Assembly: GCA_041859945.1 (NCBI GenBank)
Contig: JBFLGC010000007.1
Span: 1 to 64,000 of the forward strand
DNA length: 64,000 bases
Direction of reading: 5' to 3'
Source of the DNA: Tetragenococcus sp041859945
GTDB taxonomy: Bacteria; Bacillota; Bacilli; Lactobacillales; Enterococcaceae
Both the position numbers and the translations under genes were made by a program. The notes under the pieces were generated by a model. The model was not told the DNA's origin and did no database searches. It worked only from the letters and a program-made list of their open reading frames with translations. The first letter of the stretch is position 1. Every line of letters starts with the position of its first letter. Shown here in pieces: positions 44,849 to 53,245 of the stretch.

Positions 44849-45301
44849 TCACCTCATTTCTAAAAATTGACAAAGTTTATGATAGATCGTTTCGATTTCG
44901 AAAGAATTACCACGTAATTCAAAATCAGCCAAAAAAGGAACAGCGAAAGCTTGGGCATATTGCTTAGCCGTCAAACAATACTGGTGATTGAAATTTTTAT
45001 TGCCACTACCGATGATGCCAAGACATAGTTCGGCGTTAGCGGCGTATTCGATATGCTCTCTTAAGGATTCAGTTAAAATCTCTTGGGTCCCATTATCGAC
45101 GCCATTGCCCCCTTCAAGATAAGTCGGGACCATCGCAAAAAAGGGCTCGGTTTCTTTTTCAGGCAAGCTGTTGTCATGGATCTCTTTTAACTGTATAATA
45201 GGATAGTCGGCGTTTTTTTCATGTTCTGCTGCGGCGAACTTTTGCAGCCGCTTGGCAAAAGACCTTGTGTTTCCTGAAATCGATGTATAAATAATGTACA
45301 A
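44849..45301 (-). CDS. nrdI: NrdI-like flavodoxin
   Basis: This 150-residue flavodoxin-like protein has the FMN phosphate loop YTSISGNTRSFA, VPTYLEGG and the NrdI signature GIIGSGNKNFNHQY, ending in FELRGN. NrdI supplies oxidant to load the Mn-tyrosyl cofactor of NrdF. In many relatives it is encoded with nrdEF; here nrdHEF is about 25 kb away. TTG 45301 follows AAGGAG by about 10 bp; a GTG at 45310 is possible but too close to it. It runs into the LysR gene. Confidence 0.82.
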   Translation of the reverse strand: MYIIYTSISGNTRSFAKRLQKFAAAEHEKNADYPIIQLKEIHDNSLPEKETEPFFAMVPTYLEGGNGVDNGTQEILTESLREHIEYAANAELCLGIIGSGNKNFNHQYCLTAKQYAQAFAVPFLADFELRGNSFEIETIYHKLCQFLEMR

Positions 45302-45389
45302 ACTGATCACGCTCCTTGTGACTAGTATATCAAAATTCAAAGGAAATGCGCATAAAAATGGGAATATTTTTAGAAAGAGAGTAGATAAA

Positions 45390-45950
45390 ATGTTACGAGA
45401 AGCGACCGTAAAAGACGGTTACGAAATTGCTGAATTGGTATATGTGATCCTAAATGATATGCAATTGCCTTTTCTAAAGGGATGCTCTAAAGAAAAGACT
45501 TTGTTGCTATTAGAAGAAGCTATCAAAGATCCTAGTTATCGTTATGGGTTTAAACGCGGCATGGTCAAAGAGATAGAGGGGCAGGTGGCCGGGATCGCTT
45601 TTGGTTATCCTGCCACTGACGAAGAAGCGATCGACCGACCATTTGCAACTGTCTTACAGCAACATGGGTTACCAGACGAAAAATTATTTACAGATCCAGA
45701 ATGTTTTCCTGATGAATGGTATTTAGATACGATCTGCGTGGGCGAAAAATTTCGCGGCTATGGGATCGGTTCGGAATTGTTGGACGGCGTGGTTTTAAAA
45801 GCGCGAAAAACAGGTGCCAAAAGGATCGGCCTTTGTGTCGATCACCAAAATCCTAAAGCACAAAAGCTCTATGAACGCAAAGGTTTTGAAGTAGTCGGCG
45901 AACAAATTTTGAGCAAACATCGCTATCATCATATGCAAAAAGCCATTTAA
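45390..45950 (+). CDS. GNAT-family N-acetyltransferase
   Basis: This 186-residue protein has the acetyl-CoA site of the GNAT fold, ICVGEKFRGYGIGSELLDG, followed by GLCVDHQNPKAQKLYERKGFEVVG. It is soluble and the substrate is unknown. ATG 45390 gives the typical N-terminus LREATVKDGYEIAELV. An in-frame extension to 45294 overlaps the divergent nrdI gene and is not favoured. A terminator follows. Confidence 0.85.
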   Translation: MLREATVKDGYEIAELVYVILNDMQLPFLKGCSKEKTLLLLEEAIKDPSYRYGFKRGMVKEIEGQVAGIAFGYPATDEEAIDRPFATVLQQHGLPDEKLFTDPECFPDEWYLDTICVGEKFRGYGIGSELLDGVVLKARKTGAKRIGLCVDHQNPKAQKLYERKGFEVVGEQILSKHRYHHMQKAI

Positions 45951-45951
45951 A

Positions 45952-45987
45952 AAAGAAAGTCTCCAATCGAGACTTTCTTTTTTTTGC
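45952..45987. terminator. Terminator between convergent GNAT and tubby-like genes
   Basis: AAAGAAAGTCTC pairs with GAGACTTTCTTT, followed by a T run. Confidence 0.88.
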
Positions 45988-45995
45988 GGATATTT

Positions 45996-46523
45996 TCAAT
46001 TGAGACCATCTGACCAATCTAGATTGTTGGGGAAGGAAAATTGGAGATGTCGTTTGCGATTGTAAAGCCAATAATCCATGATCGCAGCGATGCAGATGCA
46101 TTTAGGGGCGTTTTTATCGTTACTTACGTTTAGGCTATAATAGTCACCAGAGACAAAAGACGCTTTGTCCATATGCATGATTTCTTTGTTAAAATGGTGG
46201 ATCTTGTATTGATGGTGGTAGATATCGCCGTGGACACTCCAATTTAGTTGGTTGATGTAGTAAAAATCACCGGGCCAATTAAAGATTTTTTGGAGAGTAC
46301 CAACTTTTTCGTAATTTTCATAGATTTCAAAACGATTGCCAAAAGTGAAGCTGATCTGTTTGATACTAGCGACAAGCGACCCATCCATAGCATAAAGGGA
46401 GAGGGCATCTCCTTTGGTTCCCCAGCGACCGACTAACAGATACATTGAGCGATCTTGGCCATCTTTTACGATCGTCCGCGTCACTGTACTTAATTGATTT
46501 TCTTGGATCAAAAATTCCGACAT
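45996..46523 (-). CDS. Tubby-like/LURP-one-related protein (YxjI type)
   Basis: This 175-residue protein has the repeated beta-strand pattern of the LURP-one/tubby-like barrel: LLVGRWGTKGDALSLYAMDG, FGNRFEIYENYEKVGTL and WSVHGDIYHHQYKIHHF. No signal peptide or catalytic motif is seen. ATG 46523 has AGGAGG upstream; a longer start at 46580 would overlap the next gene. The role is unknown; membrane or lipid binding is only an analogy to eukaryotic tubby. Confidence 0.75.
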   Translation of the reverse strand: MSEFLIQENQLSTVTRTIVKDGQDRSMYLLVGRWGTKGDALSLYAMDGSLVASIKQISFTFGNRFEIYENYEKVGTLQKIFNWPGDFYYINQLNWSVHGDIYHHQYKIHHFNKEIMHMDKASFVSGDYYSLNVSNDKNAPKCICIAAIMDYWLYNRKRHLQFSFPNNLDWSDGLN

Positions 46524-46557
46524 GAGGAACACCTCCTTTATATAGCTACAAAATGGA

Positions 46558-47427
46558 TCAAAGGTTTTCGTCGATGGCACGCCTGATGGCTAATGCAACA
46601 CCATTTTCGATATTGGTTTTGGTTTGATATTTGGCGTATTCGATCACTTCAGGCATGGCATTTCCCATAGCAAAACTGACACCTGCCATTTGGATCATAC
46701 TGACATCATTTAGATTGTCACCGATTGTCATCACTTTTTCTAAAGGAATCCCTTTTTGTTTGGCAACATGGGCAACTGCGATCCCTTTTTGAGCAGAACG
46801 ATGGTTGATCTCGATATTGTTTTGACCAGAAGAAGTCACAGTCAGCTCTTCAAAAGCGTCGATCTCAGTTGCGGCCGGCCCGAGTTGTAAGGCGCCATCT
46901 TTATGGAAACAAATGATTTTTAAAACAGTAATATCTTCGCGGGTCACTAATTCGCGTAGGCTTGGGACAAAACGAATCGGTAAAAATTCCAAGCGAGCCA
47001 CTGTCATTGCAATCGCCATTTTGTGCGTCAAATGGGGCGTTGTTTCGGCTAAATGAGAGGCAAAGTTTTCGATCCGATGCTCTTTACTTTCTGAGTAAGT
47101 CCCTTGATTGGTCGATATTTCATAGTAAATGTCATGGGTTTCTAGAATCGTTAAAATAGTGTCGACCAGCGTCTTTTCAATGGGTGCCGAAATCAAGACG
47201 TTTCCTTCTTTATCAAATACTTGCGCGCCATTTAAGGTGATCATGGCACATTTGATATTGGCTTCATTCAATGGTGGCAAGGCTTCGGTCCGATTTCGTC
47301 CGGTGCAGACCATAAATTCGATCCCCCTTGATTCGGCATAGTGGATCGTATCGATGGTTTCTTGAGAGAGCTGCATATCCGAGTCAAGTAATGTTCCATC
47401 CATATCTGAAGCAATTAGTTTGATCAT
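46558..47427 (-). CDS. Cof-type HAD-family phosphatase
   Basis: This 289-residue cytosolic phosphatase opens with motif I IKLIASDMDGTLLDSD, then has motif II in MVCTGRN, the lysine region and motif IV MTIGDNLNDVSMIQMAGVSFAMGN. These fit the Cof/YidA group of sugar-phosphate or flavin phosphatases. ATG 47427 gives the standard start, with AAAGGA about 12 bp upstream. The substrate cannot be predicted. Confidence 0.9.
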   Translation of the reverse strand: MIKLIASDMDGTLLDSDMQLSQETIDTIHYAESRGIEFMVCTGRNRTEALPPLNEANIKCAMITLNGAQVFDKEGNVLISAPIEKTLVDTILTILETHDIYYEISTNQGTYSESKEHRIENFASHLAETTPHLTHKMAIAMTVARLEFLPIRFVPSLRELVTREDITVLKIICFHKDGALQLGPAATEIDAFEELTVTSSGQNNIEINHRSAQKGIAVAHVAKQKGIPLEKVMTIGDNLNDVSMIQMAGVSFAMGNAMPEVIEYAKYQTKTNIENGVALAIRRAIDENL

Positions 47428-47478
47428 AGCGATAGAATTCCTTTCTTTTTTACAAGTCACCTCCATTTTACCACAAAA

Positions 47479-47562
47479 TAGCTTGATTTTCTCCTCTTCT
47501 TTTTGAAACAAAGATCACTTGAGGCTGCCATATGTCCTTTCTTTTTAAAACAAAGATCACTT
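47479..47562. repeat. 42-bp tandem repeat pair between the HAD gene and ung
   Basis: AAGATCACTT ends at 47520 and again at 47562, 42 bp apart. Read on the minus strand the unit (AAGTGATCTTTGTTTTAAAA, AGAAAGGACATATGGCAG) clearly belongs to the same family as 38261-38428. The rest of the 340-bp gap (47428-47766) is AT-rich with no other feature seen. Confidence 0.75.
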
Positions 47563-47766
47563 GTCAATAATGATTAGCTAGTCGAAATTTTAAAAATCTA
47601 TTTGCGACATTCGGAAAATGATCCCTACTAACGTTTTAAAATTTCTAATTCCTTTCATATCACCAGAGGTAGTCATTTTTGGAAATTTTTACTTAGCTGT
47701 CACTTGTTAATTGAAACGATTTGTTCTATCCTAACTTTAAGGAAACAATAGTGAGGAGCGAGGAGA

Positions 47767-48447
47767 TTGAAGACGATCATTCACAATAGTTGGCAAGATG
47801 TTTTAGGCGATGAATTTCAAAAGCCTTATTATTTGCAATTGCGTGAGTTCTTGAAACACGAGTATAAAACGCAGCTGATCCACCCAGATATGTATCATAT
47901 TTTTGAAGCGCTTGAAGCGACGCCTTATGAGAAAGTAAAGGTCGTGATTTTGGGCCAAGATCCTTATCATGGTCCTAACCAAGCGCACGGCCTCTCTTTT
48001 TCAGTTCAACCAGGGGTGCGTATCCCACCTTCTTTACAAAATGTCTATAAAGAATTGGAAGATGATCTAGGGATCCCACCGGTCAATCATGGCTATTTAT
48101 TATCTTGGGCCCAACAAGGTGTGCTACTTTTGAACACGATCTTGACCGTACGTGACGGACAAGCTTTTTCTCACCAAGGCAAAGGTTGGGAGATCTTGAC
48201 GGATAAGATCATCGAAAAATTAAATGAACGAGAAGATCCCGTCATTTTCATTTTGTGGGGCAGGCCAGCGCAACAGAAAAAAAGTATGATCGACACGAGT
48301 CATCATGTGGTTTTATGTTCGAGCCATCCGAGTCCGCTTTCGGCTTATCGTGGTTTTTTTGGTTCTAAGCCATTTTCGAAGACCAACCAAGCCCTGATTG
48401 CACTGGGAAAGACGCCGATCGATTGGCGCTTACCGGCAAAAGTGTAA
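47767..48447 (+). CDS. ung: Uracil-DNA glycosylase
   Basis: This 226-residue repair enzyme removes uracil from DNA. The water-activating loop VVILGQDPYHGPNQAHGLSF, LLLNTILTV and the leucine loop SSHPSPLSAYRGFFG are intact, which defines family 1 UDG. The start is TTG 47767 with GAGGAG repeated just upstream. It is followed by pta, as in several lactic acid bacteria. Confidence 0.97.
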   Translation: MKTIIHNSWQDVLGDEFQKPYYLQLREFLKHEYKTQLIHPDMYHIFEALEATPYEKVKVVILGQDPYHGPNQAHGLSFSVQPGVRIPPSLQNVYKELEDDLGIPPVNHGYLLSWAQQGVLLLNTILTVRDGQAFSHQGKGWEILTDKIIEKLNEREDPVIFILWGRPAQQKKSMIDTSHHVVLCSSHPSPLSAYRGFFGSKPFSKTNQALIALGKTPIDWRLPAKV

Positions 48448-48588
48448 CAGTTTTGATAGCCAATTGTAGCAGAAAAACTGGTTTTTATCAGTAAAATAAA
48501 TTTTTGATTAATACAGTGAAAAGTTCTGTTGTTTTCTTGTGAAATGTTGTATGATGGGTTTGTAAATAAAATTTGGAGGTTAGGATTC

Positions 48589-49569
48589 ATGGAACTATTT
48601 GATAGCTTAAAATTTAAAATCGTGCGTCGCGGTGTCAAAATCGCTTTTCCTGAAGCAACAGATACACGTATCTTAGGCGCTGTTGCCCGTCTTAAAGGGG
48701 AAGAATTGGTCGAACCAGTTTTGATCGGTAATCGTAAAGAAATCGAAGCTGCGGCAGCGACACGGGGGATCACGATCGAAGGTATGACGATTTATGATCC
48801 AAATGATTGTGCTCGATGGGATGAAATCGTGGAAACTTTTGTCGAACGTCGTAAAGGCAAAGCCACTAAAGAACAAGCCGAAGAATTATTAAAAGATGAA
48901 AACTATTTCGGAACCATGTTGACTTATATGGGAATCACAGATGGCCTAGTATCAGGTGCCATCCATGCCACTGGAGATACCGTCCGTCCTGCCTTACAGA
49001 TCATCAAGACTAAACCTGGTGTCAGCCGTACTAGCGGGGCCTTTTTGATGATGCGTGGCAATGAACAAGAAAAATATCTATTCTCTGATTGTGCAATAAA
49101 TATTGCTCCAAGTCCCCAAGAATTAGCTGAAATCGCTGTTGAATCTGCGAAAACGGCGGAAATGTTCGATATCGATCCAAAAGTAGCCATGTTGAGTTTT
49201 TCGACGAAGGGATCAGCTAAAGCACCACAATCGGATGCGACGATCGAAGCTACTAAATTAGCACATGAAATCGATCCTGAATTGGCAATTGATGGTGAGT
49301 TGCAGTTTGATGCGGCCTATATCCAATCAGTGGCTCATTTGAAAGCCCCTGAATCAGAAGTAGCCGGACATGCGACGGTCTTTGTCTTTCCTGATCTACA
49401 ATCTGGCAACATTGGTTACAAGATCGCCCAACGTTTTGGGAATTTCGAAGCTATTGGACCGATCTTGCAAGGGTTGAACAAACCGGTTTCTGACTTATCA
49501 CGTGGTTGTAATGAAGAAGATGTTTATAAATTATCGATCATTACCGCAGCCCAATCATTGATGGACTAA
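48589..49569 (+). CDS. pta: Phosphate acetyltransferase
   Basis: This 326-residue enzyme interconverts acetyl-CoA and acetyl phosphate. Family stretches include KIAFPEATDTRILGAV, DGLVSGAIHATGDTVRPALQ, LFSDCAINIAP, MLSFSTKGSA and FVFPDLQSGNIGYKI. It is the short Pta form without the regulatory N-terminal domain. ATG 48589 has TTGGAGGTT upstream; an in-frame extension to 48529 is unlikely. pta-tsaE-GNAT is a normal order, but a group II intron now lies after its terminator. Confidence 0.96.
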   Translation: MELFDSLKFKIVRRGVKIAFPEATDTRILGAVARLKGEELVEPVLIGNRKEIEAAAATRGITIEGMTIYDPNDCARWDEIVETFVERRKGKATKEQAEELLKDENYFGTMLTYMGITDGLVSGAIHATGDTVRPALQIIKTKPGVSRTSGAFLMMRGNEQEKYLFSDCAINIAPSPQELAEIAVESAKTAEMFDIDPKVAMLSFSTKGSAKAPQSDATIEATKLAHEIDPELAIDGELQFDAAYIQSVAHLKAPESEVAGHATVFVFPDLQSGNIGYKIAQRFGNFEAIGPILQGLNKPVSDLSRGCNEEDVYKLSIITAAQSLMD

Positions 49570-49581
49570 GTATTTGTCAAG

Positions 49582-49613
49582 GCAAAGTGGGATTTTTCCT
49601 ACTTTGCTTTTTT
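49582..49613 (+). terminator. Rho-independent terminator after pta (group II intron target)
   Basis: GCAAAGTGGGA pairs with TCCTACTTTGC, followed by TTTTTT. The intron begins 3 bases later. Confidence 0.85.
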
Positions 49614-49615
49614 CG

Positions 49616-51513
49616 GTGCGCCCTGCATGGGTAATCACTTGGCGGTGAAAGTCCGCTACAGGCTTGGCAGTAGGAACTGTTAGCGAAAGGCAAGGTGGCA
49701 ACCGTGAGGTTGTGGCTGAAGGAAGCCGGACGCAAACTCCTGAACTGACGAACACGAAATTGGATATAAGGCTGAATGAGATCGGATAAGTCTGCCAAAC
49801 AAGATAAAGTCCGATACTGCCCGAAATCTCTACAGTAAATCCAGCGGTTACATGGGAGGAAAGCGATTATTCTTACCAGGGGAGGTCTTATGAGGGCATG
49901 ATGGAAGCTACAGAGTTAGCGACCAAATGCAATTCTGGTGGTGACACTGGAATGAATCATAAGAAGTCAGCAGAGGTCATAGTAGTAGCCAACTGACAGG
50001 TTACGAAGGACCGAACAATAGTTAACTTGAAGTTTAGGAGGTGTAAGAAGTGCGACAATCGCAGAAAACAGAACAAGCTGGCTGGCGTCAGGAAGATAAT
50101 GTGGAACATGAAAAGAATGGCGGAGTGCGTAGCACTTCCTATGGTGAACAAACAAATCAAGACGGATGTAAATCTCTGTTTGAGAGAATCCTGTCTGGGA
50201 ACAATCTCAATCAAGCGTACCTTCAAGTCGTCAGAAATAAAGGAGCAGCGGGAATCGACGGTATGACGTGTGAAGAGCTGCTTCCTTACTTGAAGGAAAA
50301 TCGAGAAATTCTAGTGACCCAACTGCACGATGGAACTTATAAACCAGCCCCAGTCAAACGGGTAGAAATACCTAAACCAGACGGAGGCAAACGTAAGTTA
50401 GGTATACCAACGGTCTTAGACCGTATGATTCAACAAGCAATCAATCAAGTGCTACAGCCTATCTTTGAGACCGTATTTTCGGATAATAGCTTCGGATTTC
50501 GGCCTAAACGGAGTGCACAAATGGCTATCATGCGTGCCAAAACGTATTATGAACAAGGATATAAATATGTAGTGGATATTGATATGAAAGCCTATTTTGA
50601 CACAGTCAACCACGATAAGCTAATGTTCTATATCGAGAAGAAAGTCAAGGACAAACGAGTTCTAAACCTTATACGCCAATATCTCAAGAGCGGCATAATG
50701 GAAGACGGTCTCGTCAAAGTGACGGAGGAAGGAACCCCTCAAGGGGGAAACTTGTCGCCATTACTGAGTAATGTCTATTTGAATGAGTTTGACCAACTTC
50801 TCGAATCCAGAGGACATAAATTTGTCAGATATGCGGATGATTGCAATATTTATGTCAGAAGCAAACGAGCAGGGCAACGAGTAATGGATAACTCCATCAA
50901 ATATCTTGAAGGTCAACTCAAATTGACAGTTAATCGTGAGAAAACTGAAGTAGGTAGTCCTTTGAAACTCAAGTTTCTAGGGTTCTGTTTGCTCAATACC
51001 AGAAATGGTGTCAAAATACGCCCACATGCCAAATCAAAGGCAAGGGTGAAAAAGAAACTAAAGAAAATCACGAAACGAAACCGGGGTAGAAGCATTCAAG
51101 TGCTATTCAAGGAAATCAAGCAACTGATGAATGGTTGGATAAACTACTATGGTATCAGTGAAATGAAAAGTTTTATGAGTCAGCTTAATGGATGGTTAAA
51201 ACGAAGAATCAGACAATATATTTGGAAACAATGGAAGAAACCGTTGACCAAAAGAAAGAATCTGATGGCACTAGGAATCGATAAGCAGAAAGCTTATGAA
51301 TGGTCCTACACGAGAAAAAGCTATTGGAAAATCTCCAAGAGCCAAGTGTTGCACTATTCGCTTACAGACAAAGAACTGATATCCCGAGGCTATATGGACA
51401 TAGCTTTAAGATATCAGTTTGTACACGCGAACTATTGAACCGCCACATACGGAACCGTACGTGTGGTGGTGTGAGAGGGGCGAAAAGTTATTAACTTTTC
51501 CCTCTACTCGATT
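49616..51513 (+). mobile_element. Group II intron, copy 1 (IIC-like), 1,898 bp
   Basis: The intron starts GTGCGCC directly after a terminator T run and ends near CTCTACTCGATT, the last base shared with copy 2. About 430 bp of structured 5' RNA precede an intron-encoded maturase. After it, CCGCCACATACGG pairs with CCGTACGTGTGGTGG as a domain V-like hairpin and GAAAAGTTATTAACTTTTC makes a domain VI-like one. Insertion behind terminators and an encoded protein without an endonuclease domain are traits of class C introns. Confidence 0.9.
50050..51438 (+). CDS. ltrA: Group II intron reverse transcriptase/maturase, copy 1
   Basis: This 462-residue intron-encoded protein helps the intron splice and copy itself into DNA. 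The reverse transcriptase domain spans about residues 60-300 with RKLGIPTVLDRMIQQAI, FGFRPKRSAQMAI, GTPQGGNLSPLLSN and the catalytic FVRYADDCNIY. The maturase (X) domain follows (VLFKEIKQLMNGWINYYG). No HNH endonuclease domain is present at the C-terminus. GTG 50050 has AGGAGG 8 bp upstream. The protein is identical to that of copy 2. Confidence 0.95.
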   Translation: MRQSQKTEQAGWRQEDNVEHEKNGGVRSTSYGEQTNQDGCKSLFERILSGNNLNQAYLQVVRNKGAAGIDGMTCEELLPYLKENREILVTQLHDGTYKPAPVKRVEIPKPDGGKRKLGIPTVLDRMIQQAINQVLQPIFETVFSDNSFGFRPKRSAQMAIMRAKTYYEQGYKYVVDIDMKAYFDTVNHDKLMFYIEKKVKDKRVLNLIRQYLKSGIMEDGLVKVTEEGTPQGGNLSPLLSNVYLNEFDQLLESRGHKFVRYADDCNIYVRSKRAGQRVMDNSIKYLEGQLKLTVNREKTEVGSPLKLKFLGFCLLNTRNGVKIRPHAKSKARVKKKLKKITKRNRGRSIQVLFKEIKQLMNGWINYYGISEMKSFMSQLNGWLKRRIRQYIWKQWKKPLTKRKNLMALGIDKQKAYEWSYTRKSYWKISKSQVLHYSLTDKELISRGYMDIALRYQFVHANY

Positions 51514-51562
51514 GTTTCAAGCTATACTTGGATGATCAGAATGAAGTAGGAAGGAAGATTAT

Positions 51563-52033
51563 ATGTATAGGATCGATTCGCTGGCAGAAACGGACCAACT
51601 CGCTCAAACGATCGGCAAAGTGGCTAGAGCCGGAGATAGTCTGGTTTTGACTGGAGATCTAGGAACTGGGAAAACGACTTTGACCAAGGCAATCGCCAAA
51701 AGTCTAGGCATTACACAGATCATCAAAAGTCCGACTTATACCATTATCAGAGAATATACTGAGGGGCGCTTACCGCTTTACCATATGGATGTCTACCGGG
51801 TGGGAAAAGCGGGAGCTGATTTAGGGTTAGATGAGTATTTTGAAGGCGATGGACTTTGTGTGATCGAATGGGGCAATTTGTTGGGAGACGCTCTGCCTAT
51901 GGATTATTTAGAGCTTTTTTTGACACGCCTAAAAGGATCTGACGAAAAACGTCAGATCGCTTTTCACGCCCATGGTCCTAAAGGCGCTGATTTTGAAAAA
52001 AGGATCTTGGAAAGGTGGCCCGACCATGGCTGA
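51563..52033 (+). CDS. tsaE: tRNA threonylcarbamoyladenosine biosynthesis ATPase TsaE
   Basis: This 156-residue ATPase works with TsaB and TsaD to make the t6A base next to the anticodon of ANN-decoding tRNAs. Walker A LTGDLGTGKTTLTKAIA, SPTYTIIREYTEG and the late CVIEWGNLL are typical. GGAAGGAAG lies before ATG 51563. A -10 (TATACT, 51523) lies just past the intron. The stop overlaps the next GNAT by 8 bp. Confidence 0.95.
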   Translation: MYRIDSLAETDQLAQTIGKVARAGDSLVLTGDLGTGKTTLTKAIAKSLGITQIIKSPTYTIIREYTEGRLPLYHMDVYRVGKAGADLGLDEYFEGDGLCVIEWGNLLGDALPMDYLELFLTRLKGSDEKRQIAFHAHGPKGADFEKRILERWPDHG

Positions 52034-52559
52034 AGAAATTTCCATAACGATTCGTGAGGCTGTGGCTTGTGATGCACAGGCAATCTTAGCTTTGATGCAA
52101 AAAGTTGCAGCTGAAACAGAATTTTTAGTGATCGATGAAAATACAGACGATTTATCCTTGGAGCAGTTTCAAGATCAATTACAACAACTTCAGGAAAGTT
52201 CTAGTAACTTGCTTTTGTTGGCTTTTGACAAAGAGCAAGTGATTGGCGCCTCTTCGATCAAAACGAGTGCAGAAAAACGCATCGATCATATCGGTGAACT
52301 AGGTATCTCGCTTTTGAAAGATTACTGGGGAATGGGTCTGGGCAGTTATTTAATGGAAGAAATGTTAACTTGGGCACAAGTCAGTGGCCGCTTGTACCGC
52401 CTTGAATTGCGGGTGCAAGCTCAGAATAAGCGAGCCATTCATTTGTATGAAAAGTTTGGCTTTAACATCGAAGCGGTGATGGCACGGGGAGCCCGGGGCA
52501 ATGAGGGCGAATTTTTAGATGTGATCCTTATGAGCAAATTACTGGATCCAAAAAAATAA
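52026..52559 (+). CDS. GNAT-family N-acetyltransferase in the tsaE operon
   Basis: This 177-residue GNAT has the acetyl-CoA loop LGISLLKDYWGMGLGSYLMEE and LELRVQAQNKRAIHLYEKFGF, similar to ribosomal-protein or small-molecule acetyltransferases. ATG 52026 overlaps the tsaE stop, with AAAGGTGG upstream, so translation is coupled. The same gene order occurs in other lactic acid bacteria. The substrate is unknown. Confidence 0.87.
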   Translation: MAEEISITIREAVACDAQAILALMQKVAAETEFLVIDENTDDLSLEQFQDQLQQLQESSSNLLLLAFDKEQVIGASSIKTSAEKRIDHIGELGISLLKDYWGMGLGSYLMEEMLTWAQVSGRLYRLELRVQAQNKRAIHLYEKFGFNIEAVMARGARGNEGEFLDVILMSKLLDPKK

Positions 52560-52583
52560 CAGCAAAAGAGCTGCTGTTATTTC
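52553..52583. terminator. Terminator between convergent GNAT and exonuclease genes
   Basis: AAATAACAGCA pairs with TGCTGTTATTT. It overlaps the ends of both genes. Confidence 0.8.
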
Positions 52584-53110
52584 AAAGTGATGAATGGTTT
52601 TAAAGCATCGATCCCAAAATATTTTTCTTCTTGTAATAAAATGTTGGCACAAGCTCGACTGTCTTCTAAGGCATCATGGTGATGGTTCAGTGGGATCTGG
52701 AGGTAATCGCAGACTGTGTTTAAGCGATGGTTGGCGATTTCTGGATAAAACTTGCGGCTCGACTTGACAGTACAAAGGGATAAATAATGGATCGGGTCGA
52801 GTCCATAATAATCAAGACAGCTAGAAAGTACGCTATTATCAAAGTTAGCATTATGAGCGACGACTAAATGATCACGGCCATAATATTTTTGAATACTTTG
52901 CCAGATTTCGGGGAATTTAGGCGCGTCTATCACATCTTGGGGATGAATCCCGTGGATCTGGATGTTTTTCCAGAAAAAGTCTGTTTCTGGTTGGATCAAG
53001 GTGTAATACTCATCGACGATCTGACTATTTCTTACCATCACAAGAGCTAATGAACAAGCACTGTAACGCTTATAATTAGCTGTTTCAAAATCCATTGCCA
53101 TAAAGTCCAT
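52577..53110 (-). CDS. DEDDh-family 3'-5' exonuclease
   Basis: This 177-residue nuclease has the DnaQ/RNase T fold motifs: exo I MAMDFETAN, exo II VVAHNANFDNSVL and exo III HHHDALEDSRACANILL with the catalytic His and Asp. It resembles the epsilon-type proofreading exonucleases that stand alone in Firmicutes. AAGGAT precedes ATG 53110. It is a single gene and the precise nucleic acid substrate is not known. Confidence 0.9.
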   Translation of the reverse strand: MDFMAMDFETANYKRYSACSLALVMVRNSQIVDEYYTLIQPETDFFWKNIQIHGIHPQDVIDAPKFPEIWQSIQKYYGRDHLVVAHNANFDNSVLSSCLDYYGLDPIHYLSLCTVKSSRKFYPEIANHRLNTVCDYLQIPLNHHHDALEDSRACANILLQEEKYFGIDALKPFITLK

Positions 53111-53199
53111 GGTTGATCCTTCTTTCTGTCTTTCTGAATGTTTCCTATTTTAAGTCAGTTCGAGAGAATTTTCAAGAGCTAGAACTTCCTACGATAACG

Positions 53200-53208
53200 T
53201 GCTAAAAT
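53200..53208 (+). promoter_or_regulatory. Extended -10 promoter for murB
   Basis: TG-C-TAAAAT lies 38 bp before the murB start. No clear -35 is seen. An in-frame ATG at 53207 falls inside it and cannot be the start. Confidence 0.5.
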
Positions 53209-53245
53209 GAGAGAAACATTTTCGTTGAATAAAGGAGCAAGTAAG

